Below are positions 23,735 to 32,493 of a stretch of 32,850 bases of DNA, one piece after another (position 1 is the stretch's first letter; each line of letters starts with the position of its first letter). The stretch comes from Proteiniphilum sp. (GTDB taxonomy: Bacteria > Bacteroidota > Bacteroidia > Bacteroidales > Dysgonomonadaceae), in assembly GCA_015478855.1 (NCBI GenBank), contig JADMKJ010000002.1, forward strand, positions 6,568 through 39,417, read 5' to 3'. The notes under the pieces are model-generated. The model made no database searches, was not told the origin of the DNA, and saw only the letters and a list, made by a program, of their open reading frames with translations. Made by a program: the position numbers and the translations under genes.

Positions 23735-25267
23735 CTATCCCTTTTCTGACAGGTCAATGGCAATATATTGTGTTCTGCCATTGGGATAAAAACCTGCTAC
23801 AAGCAATACTTTATCCTCCCGTGTTTTTGTAGCAGCAATAATTCTGTTCACATCACTCTCACTGTTCACAGGTGTGTTGTTCATCCGCATGATGATGAAC
23901 CCTTTGTTGATCCCCTCTTTTTTGAAAAGGCCGTTGTTGTCCACACTCGCTATTTCAATACCACTGGATATACCCAGTTTTCTTTTGGTCTCTTCAGGTA
24001 CCGGTTTAAAGGTGGCTCCCAGTGCGCTCACAGGATCAGTGCTGCGTGTAATTTCAGTGTTTCCAGCATCGTTCTTCAGCTCCACGTTGAAATTACGATT
24101 GTTTCCATTGCGATCGACAGTCACGCTTATCTTGTCACCCGGTCTGAACCTGTTCAGCTGGCTCTGCAGCTCGGCGAAATTGCGGATAGGTACATTATTG
24201 ATGGCTGTAAGTATATCACCCTTCTGAATGCCTGCAGCTTTTGCCGAACTTCTCTCGCCAAAATCTTCCACCATCACGCCTTTTATCTGTGAGAGCTCAC
24301 GTGCTTTCTCGGGATCTTCACGTCTGATATTTTCAATATTAGGAACCTGGATACCCAGGTAAGCACGCTGGACAGCACCATATTCCTTAAGGTCGGCTGC
24401 TATTTTTCCTGCGATGGAGATGGGCACGGCAAAAGCATATCCGGCAAAATTACCTGTCTGTGAGTAGATGGCGGTGTTGATACCCACCAGTTCCCCACGT
24501 GTATTGACAAGTGCTCCGCCACTGTTTCCCGGGTTGACAGCTGCATCAATCTGGATGAATGATTGTATACCCAGTCCGCCACCCATCACATTGCCTCTGT
24601 TTTTGGCACTCACAATACCTGCCGTAACGGTGGAGGTGAGGTTGAACGGATTGCCTACGGCCAGAACCCATTCGCCAACCTGCAAGGCATCGGAGTTGCC
24701 GAAGGTGAGGTAGGGGAACTCGGTCCCATCAATTTTCAGCAGGGCAATATCACTCATTTTATCTGTACCTACCACCTTCGCGGTAAATTCCCTGTTGTCG
24801 TTCAGCGAAACCAACACCTCTGTAGCATTCTCCACCACATGGTTGTTGGTGATGATATAACCATCTTTGGAGATGATGACACCCGAGCCGAACCCAACCT
24901 GTTCGCGTGGCTGTGCGGGCCCCCTGTCGCCAAATCCAAAGAAGAAATCAAATGGATTCATATATTGTTGCTGGCTGATAGATTTCGTTTTGACATGTAC
25001 CACACCATCCACCGAACGTGATGCTGCCTCGGTAAAATCGGGATAGCCATCAGAGGTAGTGAGGTTTGTAAGCAGGATGTTCTGGTCCTGATCAAACGAA
25101 TCAGCAATGGCTCCTATCTCCTCAGAGGTAGCCTTGTCGGAAGTGCCAACGGCAAATCGATTCCCGTTGTTCCTGATCATAATATTGTATCCCGCTAATG
25201 TAACCAGTGAGCTGACGATAGCAACCAGCAGGATAACAATTACATTTTTAGTATTACTTGTTTTCAT
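23735..25267 (-). CDS. Do/DegP-family periplasmic serine protease
   Basis: A 510-residue HtrA protease/chaperone of the envelope. An N-terminal membrane anchor or uncleaved signal (about 8-30) precedes the trypsin-like domain with the full triad: H143 (TNNHVV), D173 (MSDIALLKID) and S249 (NPGNSGGAL). Two PDZ domains follow, PDZ1 at about 300-395 (YLGIQV...GIQKGDIL) and PDZ2 at about 410-505, the latter more degenerate. This is the DegP/DegQ plan. A -7 box lies 43 bp upstream. Stress control is likely from family knowledge but not visible here. Confidence 0.95.
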   Translation of the reverse strand: MKTSNTKNVIVILLVAIVSSLVTLAGYNIMIRNNGNRFAVGTSDKATSEEIGAIADSFDQDQNILLTNLTTSDGYPDFTEAASRSVDGVVHVKTKSISQQQYMNPFDFFFGFGDRGPAQPREQVGFGSGVIISKDGYIITNNHVVENATEVLVSLNDNREFTAKVVGTDKMSDIALLKIDGTEFPYLTFGNSDALQVGEWVLAVGNPFNLTSTVTAGIVSAKNRGNVMGGGLGIQSFIQIDAAVNPGNSGGALVNTRGELVGINTAIYSQTGNFAGYAFAVPISIAGKIAADLKEYGAVQRAYLGIQVPNIENIRREDPEKARELSQIKGVMVEDFGERSSAKAAGIQKGDILTAINNVPIRNFAELQSQLNRFRPGDKISVTVDRNGNNRNFNVELKNDAGNTEITRSTDPVSALGATFKPVPEETKRKLGISSGIEIASVDNNGLFKKEGINKGFIIMRMNNTPVNSESDVNRIIAATKTREDKVLLVAGFYPNGRTQYIAIDLSEKG

Positions 25268-25309
25268 ATTCGTTAAGTTGAGTTGAAGTTGTTTTATGTC
25301 TCATTACAA

Positions 25310-25317
25310 CAAATGTA
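25310..25317 (-). promoter_or_regulatory. -7 box for the htrA gene
   Basis: TACATTTG on the minus strand matches TAnnTTTG and lies 43 bp before the start codon. No -33 TTTG is visible, so an activator may assist. Two perfect tandem copies of AACCCGTTTT (25390-25399 and 25400-25409) lie about 75 bp further upstream. Confidence 0.45.
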
Positions 25318-25461
25318 ACACAAAAAGTGTGCATTTTTTCATAGTCATGAAAAGTTTTTTAACACTTTTAACGGAAAGAATAACTGATTAACCCGTTTTA
25401 ACCCGTTTTCTGATGATGGATGTGGATACCTGTCAATATGGCAATCGCCTTCCTTCAGTTC

Positions 25462-26637
25462 TCAGCGTCTGGAGTTGTTTCTTCTGTTGGCATATTTCCT
25501 GAAACGCAGATTATTGAAAGGTTGAAACAGATCGAAAAATAACAGATTGATATGGTATCTCCCCCCGTCGAAGGTAGCACTGTTTTTGTTGATGATGACT
25601 AACTGCACACAAAACCGTATGATTGCCAGCAACAGCGCAAAACCCGCCAGGTAGTAGCCCGAGTTCATAATCCCTAAACCAACTACTCCGAGCAGTGCAA
25701 TATAAAAAGCATACTTTGTGAAAGTCTCCAATCCAAGAAGATGATAGGCGAAACCATTGTAGAACTGTTTCGTATAGAGATATCTTGATTTTATTGATCT
25801 CCATGTATGAAAACTATCGATGCCATTGGTATCAGTCATACTATCCGGTGTAATCACAACGCCTGTCTGCTTTCCCTGCGCTATCCTGTTGATGTATAGA
25901 TCATCCTCACCACCCTCAATATTCAAAATAGGTGAAAACCCTTTGTTGCTATAAAAAAGTGCTTTCTTGTATGCCATATTCCGTCCGATACCCATGAACG
26001 GTTTACGAGCCAGCGCCATGGAAATGAATTTAAGGTGATGGATGAGATTGTCGAAATGAATGAATTTTTCCATGAACACTTTCTTTTCTATGTTCAGTCT
26101 GCTGTATCCCAGGACAATGTCTCTACCCTGCAGAAACTCTTTCCCGTATTCTCTGATCCACCGTGGGGTGCCCGGACGGCAAAAGGCTTCCGTGAAGAGG
26201 AGTATCTCATTCTTTGCCGCTTTGATGCCTAAAGTGAGCGCCAGTTTTTTTTCATTTACGCCATCGGATTCAGCAGGAACATAGGTGTGATAGAGCTGTG
26301 GATATTTTTGTTCTGCAGCCTTGAGAACCATATCAGTTTCATCCGATGAGCCACAGTTCACCACAATCACTTCAAATTTGGGATAATCCTGCTCCATGAT
26401 GAAAGGCAGGTTTTTTTCAAGTTCCTCTGAATTGTTTTTCGATGAGATGATCACTGAAATGCCGGGCAGCTCATCCTCGGTCACAGAAGTCACTTTTCTT
26501 TTTCTCTCATAAATAAATGGCTTCCTGTACAGAACAAGATAGAACAGCAATTGAATCAGGAAGAATAAAAGTAATGAACCTCCCAGAAGGCACTCAACCA
26601 GTGTGAATTGAGAGAAGGGAGAATAGGCTAAATCCAT
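25462..26637 (-). CDS. Membrane-bound family 2 glycosyltransferase
   Basis: A 391-residue GT-A fold enzyme. One membrane segment is N-terminal (about 13-37), followed by the catalytic domain beginning PGISVIISSKNN with VIVVNCGSSDET (nucleotide-sugar site). Acidic GGEDDLYINR provides the likely catalytic base region, WRSIKSRYLYTKQF follows, and two C-terminal hydrophobic segments lie near 308-350. The donor and acceptor are unknown; lipid-linked or extracellular glycan synthesis is typical of this plan. The gene starts 14 bp after lysA ends, probably on the same transcript, although no metabolic link is evident. Confidence 0.87.
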   Translation of the reverse strand: MDLAYSPFSQFTLVECLLGGSLLLFFLIQLLFYLVLYRKPFIYERKRKVTSVTEDELPGISVIISSKNNSEELEKNLPFIMEQDYPKFEVIVVNCGSSDETDMVLKAAEQKYPQLYHTYVPAESDGVNEKKLALTLGIKAAKNEILLFTEAFCRPGTPRWIREYGKEFLQGRDIVLGYSRLNIEKKVFMEKFIHFDNLIHHLKFISMALARKPFMGIGRNMAYKKALFYSNKGFSPILNIEGGEDDLYINRIAQGKQTGVVITPDSMTDTNGIDSFHTWRSIKSRYLYTKQFYNGFAYHLLGLETFTKYAFYIALLGVVGLGIMNSGYYLAGFALLLAIIRFCVQLVIINKNSATFDGGRYHINLLFFDLFQPFNNLRFRKYANRRNNSRR

Positions 26638-26651
26638 TTTTCGGATAATTA

Positions 26652-27809
26652 TTAAAGTGAATCAGAAAAGTGAGCTGCGGGAATCTCGCGGCAGTTGTAT
26701 GTCGATACCATCGTCTCTCCATAGGCTCCTGCTGAACGAATAGCGACCAGATCACCCCTCCGGGCCAGGTTCAGCATCATCCCCTCGGCAAACACATCAC
26801 TCGACTCACAGATAGGCCCGACCACATCGTAGGGGGTGTAGGCTTCATTTGAGCTTATGTTCTCAATATGGTGGAACGCCTGATAGAGCGCCGGACGAAT
26901 CAGATCGGTCATGCCTGCATCAACGATGAGGAATTTCTTTTGCAGTCCCTCCTTGACAAAGGTTGTACGGGCAATCAGTGAGCCGCAGGGTGCCACCACT
27001 GAGCGCCCCAGCTCGAAATGAAGAGTTTGATCATCCTGTAGTTTGAGATATTTACCGAATAGACGAAAATAGGATTCAAAGTCGGCCATCGGACAATGAT
27101 TCGGGTGGTGATAATTGATACCCAATCCACCGCCTACATTGATTACAGGCAGCCTGATACCCTGTTTGTTGAACCATTCCTGCAGTTCCAGTGCTTTCAC
27201 GCATAGATCCTCGAAAGCAGAGAGATCGGTAATCTGTGAACCTATATGAAAGTGTATACCTATAAATTCGATATGGTCAGAGGAAGTGATGATATTCACT
27301 ATCTCAGGTAAATCCTGCTCATTGATGCCAAATTTGTTCTCGTTCAGGCCGGTAGTGATGTATTTGTGGGTATGTGCATCCACGTTAGGGTTGATACGAA
27401 GTGCCACACGTGCTTTTTTACCTTTTTCCGAAGCAAGAGTGTTTATCACCTCCAGCTCAGGAAGTGATTCTACATTAAAACAGAAGATATCGTTATCGAG
27501 TCCGATATGAATCTCCCTGTCTGTTTTACCTACACCGGCAAAAGCGATTTTCGCTGCTGAAAAACCGCACTCTAACGCCCGCAGAATCTCATTACCGCTT
27601 ACACAGTCAGCGCCAAACCCGTAAGATGCGATCTCTTTTAATATGCGGGGGTTATCATTTGCTTTGATGGCATAGTGAATGTGAAAAGGTTTGTTCTCAG
27701 TCTCTTTCTTTATCGTGTTGAGTGTCTCCCGCAACAACTCCATATCGTAATAATAGAAAGGTGTTTCGAGTGTTTCAAATTTCTCAACGGGAAATGTTCC
27801 TTTGATCAT
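26652..27809 (-). CDS. lysA: Diaminopimelate decarboxylase
   Basis: A 385-residue fold-type-III PLP enzyme making L-lysine from meso-diaminopimelate. K49 in HYAIKANDN binds PLP. GIHFHIGSQ, VNVGGGLGINY (phosphate contact) and the C-terminal VGPICESSDVFAE with the active-site cysteine are present. Length and motifs fit LysA rather than ornithine/arginine or carboxynorspermidine decarboxylases, and the CESSD motif is the discriminating one. A -7 box lies about 78 bp upstream. The short leader holds only a 4-bp hairpin, too little for a lysine riboswitch. Confidence 0.94.
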   Translation of the reverse strand: MIKGTFPVEKFETLETPFYYYDMELLRETLNTIKKETENKPFHIHYAIKANDNPRILKEIASYGFGADCVSGNEILRALECGFSAAKIAFAGVGKTDREIHIGLDNDIFCFNVESLPELEVINTLASEKGKKARVALRINPNVDAHTHKYITTGLNENKFGINEQDLPEIVNIITSSDHIEFIGIHFHIGSQITDLSAFEDLCVKALELQEWFNKQGIRLPVINVGGGLGINYHHPNHCPMADFESYFRLFGKYLKLQDDQTLHFELGRSVVAPCGSLIARTTFVKEGLQKKFLIVDAGMTDLIRPALYQAFHHIENISSNEAYTPYDVVGPICESSDVFAEGMMLNLARRGDLVAIRSAGAYGETMVSTYNCREIPAAHFSDSL

Positions 27810-27886
27810 TGATATAAATGTATAAAATGGGTTTTTTTTAGTGCATCCTGCGTTTCAAGCAGAGAGATACATCACTGTCCGGATGA

Positions 27887-27894
27887 CAAAAATA
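27887..27894 (-). promoter_or_regulatory. -7 box for lysA
   Basis: TATTTTTG on the minus strand fits TAnnTTTG, between the miaA stop (27915) and the lysA start (27809). No clear -33 partner. The predicted leader is about 70 nt. Confidence 0.5.
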
Positions 27895-27914
27895 CAATTT
27901 TTTCGGTGAATTTC

Positions 27915-28829
27915 TTACTTTCTGATGAAAGAATATGCCTGCTCCAGTTTCTGCTCCGGCTGAAGAGTTGACTCTATCCAGTGAATGGTGAAGCCACGCC
28001 GCTCCATACCTCTGAACCAGGTCATCTGCCTCTTGGCAAACTGATGGATGGCTGTCTCCAGTTGTGTGAACATCTCTTTATAGCTGATAGCTCCCAGCAC
28101 ATGGAGTGTCACATATTTGTATTCAAGGCCGTAATAGATCAGGTCATCCGGCGCAACACCCGAATCGATGATCTGCTTTACCTCTTCAATCATTCCCTCC
28201 TGCAAGCGTGATTTCAGTCGTTTGGTGACCTTATCACGGCGTAAGTCACGGTCGATGCGCAGCCCCAGGATTGTACTCTCGATAGGCTGAAATGCGCAGG
28301 CTGAGGATTGATTTTTCGACTGGTAATCGGCAATCTCGATAGCACGGATAGCTCTCTTCTTTGTATCTGTGTCGGTGGTGTTATGCAGTGGGCGGTACCT
28401 CTGCAGGATATGGGTGAGCTCTTCCAGAGACCTGTTTTCGAGTGATCTTCTCAATTCAGTGTCAGCCGGCACATCGGGCAGATGATATCCTTTCAACACC
28501 GATTCAATATAGAGACCGGTACCTCCACACAGGACGGGCCTTTTCTCCCGGCTCAGTATATCGTTGTAAGCTGCATGAAAATCGTGTTGATAATCGAAGA
28601 GCGTGTACTTGTCCCCCGGCTCGCGGATATCGATCAGATGATAGGGAATAGCACTCCCGTGAACAGTATACTCCGAGAGGTCTTTACCCGTTCCTATATC
28701 CATCTTCCTGTATATCTGACGGGAGTCGGCACTTAGTATCTCACCATTGAGTGCATGTGCCAGTTGTGTGGCAAAAGTGGTCTTGCCACAGGCTGTCGGT
28801 CCAAGGATGGTGATAAGCTCTCTCATCAT
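27915..28829 (-). CDS. miaA: tRNA dimethylallyltransferase
   Basis: A 305-residue enzyme that adds the dimethylallyl group to A37 of tRNAs reading UNN codons. The ATP loop is GPTACGKT (10-17), then ADSRQIYRKMDIGTGK, CGGTGLYIESVLKG, and the terminal RQMTWFRGME. The open frame extends to 29048, but those 73 extra residues are the antiframe of the Gly-rich tail of the upstream gene, so the start is placed at ATG 28829 (or 28826), 1 bp after the upstream stop. GTGKDLSEY is the divergent version seen in one of two MiaA types in some Bacteroidetes, so a second copy may exist elsewhere. Confidence 0.93.
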   Translation of the reverse strand: MMRELITILGPTACGKTTFATQLAHALNGEILSADSRQIYRKMDIGTGKDLSEYTVHGSAIPYHLIDIREPGDKYTLFDYQHDFHAAYNDILSREKRPVLCGGTGLYIESVLKGYHLPDVPADTELRRSLENRSLEELTHILQRYRPLHNTTDTDTKKRAIRAIEIADYQSKNQSSACAFQPIESTILGLRIDRDLRRDKVTKRLKSRLQEGMIEEVKQIIDSGVAPDDLIYYGLEYKYVTLHVLGAISYKEMFTQLETAIHQFAKRQMTWFRGMERRGFTIHWIESTLQPEQKLEQAYSFIRK

Positions 28830-28830
28830 A

Positions 28831-29634
28831 CTACCAGCTTCCCCCGGCACCACCTCCACCGAAACTACCACCACCGCCGCCACCGAAACCGCCGAAACCG
28901 CCGCCACCGAAGCCACCGCCGCCAAGACCGCCAAAGCCTCCTCCTCTTCTGCCACCCCCGATAACAGGTGGGAAAAAGATGGGGCCACTGCTGTTGCGAT
29001 GTCCGTCGCCATCAATATGCTGATCGCCTCCACCGAAAAAGACAGCAATCAAAATGATGATGCCGATGATGATGATGATGATTGCAAAAACCGGCACACC
29101 CTCTTCGTCGGTCTCATCTGAAGTGAACTCACCCGAAAGACGCTCGATCATTACATCGATAGCAGCATTGACACCACCGAAATAATCATTCTCAGCGAAA
29201 TATGGAATCATTACATTACGCACAATACGTCCTGCGTAAGCGTCGTTGATGCGTGCTTCCAGCCCATAGCCGGGAGCGATAAATGCCTGCCCTCTGCTAT
29301 TGTCTACCTTGGGTTTGATCAGTATCACTGCTCCGTTATTCTTGCTCTTCTGGCCGATACCCCACTGTTCACCAAGACGGAATGAGTAATCTGATGCGGG
29401 ATAACCACCCAGATCACTCACGGTGACAACATAAATCTGCGTGGAAGTGGAGTCGTTATAAGCGAGTAGCTTCTGCTCCAGCGCTTCATTTTCGACAGAT
29501 GAGAAGATCCCGGCAAAATCGTTCACCAGCCGGTAGGGAACCATCGGCTCGGGAATATCCTGTGCCGACACTCCCGGAGTGATATACAAGATTATGTAAA
29601 TAAGAAAGAATCTACTCTTCCAGAATAACTTCAT
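28831..29634 (-). CDS. TPM domain protein with glycine-rich C-terminus (YgcG-like)
   Basis: A 267-residue secreted protein. Signal peptide (1 to about 24, ending ...TPGVSAQ); TPM domain (about 35-170) with NDFAGIFSS, TQIYVVTVSDLGGY and YGLEARINDAYAGRI. A transmembrane segment lies at about 183-203. The tail from about 215 is almost all Gly/Phe and ends GGAGGSW. This is the common TPM_phosphatase/YgcG plan. The TPM domain is topped by the periplasm and the Gly-rich tail lies across the membrane. It overlaps the next upstream gene by 23 bp and is followed 1 bp later by miaA. Function is uncertain; plant and bacterial relatives act in photosystem or envelope repair. Confidence 0.9.
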   Translation of the reverse strand: MKLFWKSRFFLIYIILYITPGVSAQDIPEPMVPYRLVNDFAGIFSSVENEALEQKLLAYNDSTSTQIYVVTVSDLGGYPASDYSFRLGEQWGIGQKSKNNGAVILIKPKVDNSRGQAFIAPGYGLEARINDAYAGRIVRNVMIPYFAENDYFGGVNAAIDVMIERLSGEFTSDETDEEGVPVFAIIIIIIGIIILIAVFFGGGDQHIDGDGHRNSSGPIFFPPVIGGGRRGGGFGGLGGGGFGGGGFGGFGGGGGGSFGGGGAGGSW

Positions 29635-30034
29635 TGCTTAGTTCGTTTATATCATTGTCAGAAATGGGATAGAGTGTTTTTATCAGTTCTCCCACTTTGC
29701 CCACACCCTTGCAGATTCCATCTGTGATCTCTTCTCTCCTGAAACAGGCAAGCATCTCTTCCAGTGCGTCGTCCCAGAAATCGTTGCGCACCATCTCATT
29801 GATTCCTTTATCACCCAGTATGGCAGCTTTATGATCGGTGGGAGAAAGGTAGATAAGAACCCCATTACGTAGTTGAGTGTTCTCCATCTTCATTTTGTGA
29901 AATTTGATGTATGCAGCCTTCAGCGGATCTCCATCACATCTCCTGGCGATGCAGACACGTATCTCTCCGGAGGTGTGGCTTTCCGCGCTTCTGATCGCAT
30001 CCGAGATAAGATTCAGTTCTTCCCTGGTCATCAT
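29612..30034 (-). CDS. TPM domain protein, cytosolic-type, single domain
   Basis: A 140-residue protein consisting of a TPM domain alone: SAESHTSGEIRVCIA, NGVLIYLSPTDHKAAILGDKGI and LACFRREEITDGICKGVGKVGELI. No signal peptide or membrane segment is seen, unlike its downstream relative. It sits between lemA (18 bp upstream) and the larger TPM gene (23-bp overlap). lemA plus two TPM genes is a frequent set in bacteria, and the proteins probably work together at the membrane. Confidence 0.88.
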   Translation of the reverse strand: MMTREELNLISDAIRSAESHTSGEIRVCIARRCDGDPLKAAYIKFHKMKMENTQLRNGVLIYLSPTDHKAAILGDKGINEMVRNDFWDDALEEMLACFRREEITDGICKGVGKVGELIKTLYPISDNDINELSNEVILEE

Positions 30035-30052
30035 GATGCAGCTGTAATTATA

Positions 30053-30634
30053 TTAAAACTCAACCAGTGGTGCCGTTTGCGCCTCCGGCACCGCTTCAAA
30101 ATAGGCCTTCGACTCAAACTTGAACCATTTGGCATAAATCACCTGCGGGAACTTGCGGATGTAAGAGTTGTAGTCCTGTGCTATCTGATTGAATTTGTTA
30201 CGTTCTACCGAGATCCTGTTCTCTGTTCCTGCCAGCTCATCCTGCAAAGCAAGGAAGTTCTGGTTCGCTTTGAGCTCAGGATAGTTTTCCTGTATCAGCA
30301 ACAACCTGCCCAGCGCCTGACTCAGTTGATTTTGTGCCTGCTGGTACTCCTGCAGACTCTCGGTTGTGAGGTTCTCTGGGTTGATGTTTGTCTGTGTGGC
30401 TCTTGCACGTGCCTCAGTCACCTGTGTAAATGTTTCCTGTTCATGGGTTGCATAACCTTTCACCGTGTTAACCAGATTGGGAATAAGGTCTGCACGACGC
30501 TGATAGGCGTTTTGTACATTTCCCCACTGCGCTGTGACAGCTTCCTGTTTCTCAACCATCCTGTTATAACCCTGGCAGCCTGTGAGCAATAAAGCACCGG
30601 CAACAATCAATACAAAGAAGGATAATTTTTTCAT
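30053..30634 (-). CDS. lemA: LemA family lipoprotein
   Basis: A 193-residue protein with a lipoprotein signal: hydrophobic stretch and lipobox LLTGC, acylated cysteine C20. The LemA core follows, a four-helix region with YNRMVEKQEAVTAQWGNVQNAYQRRADLIPNLVNTVKGYA and a late NPELKANQNF-like segment (YPELKANQNFLALQDELAGTENRI). It should face the periplasm from a lipid anchor. First gene of the lemA-TPM-TPM-miaA run, with its own promoter. Molecular role is unknown. Confidence 0.93.
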   Translation of the reverse strand: MKKLSFFVLIVAGALLLTGCQGYNRMVEKQEAVTAQWGNVQNAYQRRADLIPNLVNTVKGYATHEQETFTQVTEARARATQTNINPENLTTESLQEYQQAQNQLSQALGRLLLIQENYPELKANQNFLALQDELAGTENRISVERNKFNQIAQDYNSYIRKFPQVIYAKWFKFESKAYFEAVPEAQTAPLVEF

Positions 30635-30692
30635 TTCGTTCTGAAATTAATATTTGTTGTAAGAAATCTGTTCAATGATTGCTCAACGCATT

Positions 30693-30706
30693 TGTCTGCG
30701 CAGACA
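30693..30706. promoter_or_regulatory. 14-bp perfect palindrome at the lemA transcription start
   Basis: TGTCTGCGCAGACA reads the same on both strands and overlaps the predicted start of lemA transcription, where a repressor would block initiation. No regulator gene is adjacent. Confidence 0.4.
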
Positions 30707-30711
30707 TAAAA

Positions 30712-30744
30712 CAAAAGTAAATAAAATAGTTCGTCCGATTGCAA
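30712..30744 (-). promoter_or_regulatory. lemA promoter
   Basis: TACTTTTG on the minus strand (30719-30712) fits TAnnTTTG, with TTG (30744-30742) 22 nt upstream. The predicted transcription start, near 30705, falls inside a perfect palindrome at 30693-30706. Confidence 0.55.
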
Positions 30745-30837
30745 TGCATGGCCATTTTATATCAAACAATGTTTAAATAACAGATTAATTGCAGGAAAGG
30801 TTTTGTCAGCCACTTATTATATCTGGAACTTTTTTTA

Positions 30838-30845
30838 TATCTTTG
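30838..30845 (+). promoter_or_regulatory. Probable -7 box for the DUF3078 gene
   Basis: TATCTTTG fits TAnnTTTG, 77 bp before the ATG at 30923. No -33 at normal spacing. It lies within the longer open frame, supporting the downstream start. Confidence 0.5.
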
Positions 30846-30922
30846 TTGTTCGGAAGAATGCGATAGCGAATTTAATTTCTTGTGATAAAAAATTCTATCT
30901 CCTTTCCAACCAAATATTGATT

Positions 30923-32491
30923 ATGAAACGAATAGTCCTCCCTTTGATTTTATCTGTTTTTTCATTTTTCGCCATGGCCTCAGAGAACCACGGCACAGTA
31001 AATGTTGTATCAGAACCACTGCAGGTTTTGGACAGCATGGATCTGTTTCAAAATATAACCGATGTAAGCAGACAGATTGAACAGCGTACAGCACCCCGGC
31101 ATAACATACAAACAGTTGCACCCGCAATAACCAATAACCCACAGGATAGTCTGCCTGTGATCATCTCACCTCAGCGCATACTTCTTGCACAACCTGAACA
31201 AAGCGACTCGCTCATCTACATAAACCCACTCGATTCAATCTATATGAGAAATGAGCGCGGGATATTACAGCTTCCTGTGATGAATACCAATATGGCTTCA
31301 TTACACGGGTTGACATTTCGTGACACCCTTTTTTATAACCCGCTCTTTCTGCCGATGATCTATACCGGCAAAATGCTGCCCCGCGATCTCTCCTTCTATC
31401 CCTTGGGTGAAGATTCTGAGAAAGGTATACTTATTCCACTGGAGAAAACTTACGCTCCTGCATTGCAACATGCTGATTTTGTGCAAAACGTGCGACGTGA
31501 TTATTACAGGAATTATCCAGACAAGATAAAATATTCCATCCTCGATTTTGACTCCATTCCCCGTGTGGAAAGTAGTGATGAGATTGTGAGAGAGACCTTT
31601 AACCCATTCCGTGAATTGTTGAAAACAGAAACAACCTATTCACTGGATGCACCCGGTGTGGATGTGACATCCATCGACCGCAAATATTGGGTACGTAGCG
31701 GTGAACACTCCTTCCAGTTTGCGCAGAATTTTTTCTCCAACAACTGGCATAAAGGGGGAACAAACAATCTTAATTTCAATAATTATCATGTCGTCAGGGC
31801 AAACTATCAGAAAGAGAAAATAAGGTTCAATAATACACTCGAGTGGCGCTTATCCCTGTTTAATGCACCGGAAGATTCAGTGAGGAGCTATCGCATCGGT
31901 GACGACCTGATTCGTTATTATGGTGACTTTGGGGTGAATGCCTTTGCAAAAGGATGGTCTTACTCCACCAACATGGAGGCGAAATCACAGTTGTTCAATA
32001 ATTATCATCCCAACTCAAATGATATAAGATCTTCATTTCTTGCTCCTTTATATGTGAATGCCGGTATTGGTTTGAAATATGAGCTGAATAAAAGATCGGA
32101 GAAGGTACGCCATCGCGGAGTGAAATGGACACTGGCCTTAGCGCCGATTTCTGTTAACTACAAATATGTGGGGAATAAATCTGTCGATGTGAAACGATAT
32201 GGTATCCCCGAGGGCAAAAGGTCACTTATGGATATCGGTTCCACTATCACTTCCATACTGAAATACGATATCACACGCTACATTACCTGGGACTCACGCC
32301 TGAGCTACTTTACCAGTTACGAGAAAGTGATGTCTGAGTTCGAGAACGGACTGAATATGGCATTGAGCAATGCTTTTTCTACACGTGTATATGTGAATGT
32401 AAGGTACGATGACGGAGTGCCTGCCGACCCTGATTATCAATACTGGCAGGTGAATCAGACGCTTAGCTTCGGGTTGAATTACAAATGGTGA
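30923..32491 (+). CDS. DUF3078 family outer-membrane beta-barrel protein
   Basis: A 522-residue exported protein. The signal peptide is MKRIVLPLILSVFSFFAMAS. A poorly structured N-terminal third follows, then a barrel-like region with alternating strands (from about 250). NFFSNNWHKGGTNNLNF is the hallmark of the DUF3078 family, and the chain ends in an aromatic-rich strand SFGLNYKW typical of outer-membrane barrels. The frame can be extended upstream to 30803, but this would bury the signal peptide and cover a promoter box. Its stop is 2 bp from the convergent fmt stop with no terminator between. Cargo or function is unknown. Confidence 0.87.
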   Translation: MKRIVLPLILSVFSFFAMASENHGTVNVVSEPLQVLDSMDLFQNITDVSRQIEQRTAPRHNIQTVAPAITNNPQDSLPVIISPQRILLAQPEQSDSLIYINPLDSIYMRNERGILQLPVMNTNMASLHGLTFRDTLFYNPLFLPMIYTGKMLPRDLSFYPLGEDSEKGILIPLEKTYAPALQHADFVQNVRRDYYRNYPDKIKYSILDFDSIPRVESSDEIVRETFNPFRELLKTETTYSLDAPGVDVTSIDRKYWVRSGEHSFQFAQNFFSNNWHKGGTNNLNFNNYHVVRANYQKEKIRFNNTLEWRLSLFNAPEDSVRSYRIGDDLIRYYGDFGVNAFAKGWSYSTNMEAKSQLFNNYHPNSNDIRSSFLAPLYVNAGIGLKYELNKRSEKVRHRGVKWTLALAPISVNYKYVGNKSVDVKRYGIPEGKRSLMDIGSTITSILKYDITRYITWDSRLSYFTSYEKVMSEFENGLNMALSNAFSTRVYVNVRYDDGVPADPDYQYWQVNQTLSFGLNYKW

Positions 32492-32493
32492 TG

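Noticed and set aside
27810-27886. Lysine riboswitch before lysA
   Set aside because: The leader is about 70 nt with one 4-bp hairpin, far too short for the five-way junction of the L box.
28830-29048. N-terminal extension of miaA rich in Ala/Val
   Set aside because: It is an alternate frame of the glycine-rich tail of the TPM gene. MiaA homology begins at the ATG near 28829.
28747-29121. Plus-strand Thr/Ala-rich frame
   Set aside because: Complement of the glycine codons in the TPM gene; compositional artefact.
30803-30922. Forty-codon extension of the DUF3078 frame
   Set aside because: A signal peptide begins exactly at ATG 30923 and a -7 box lies inside the extension.
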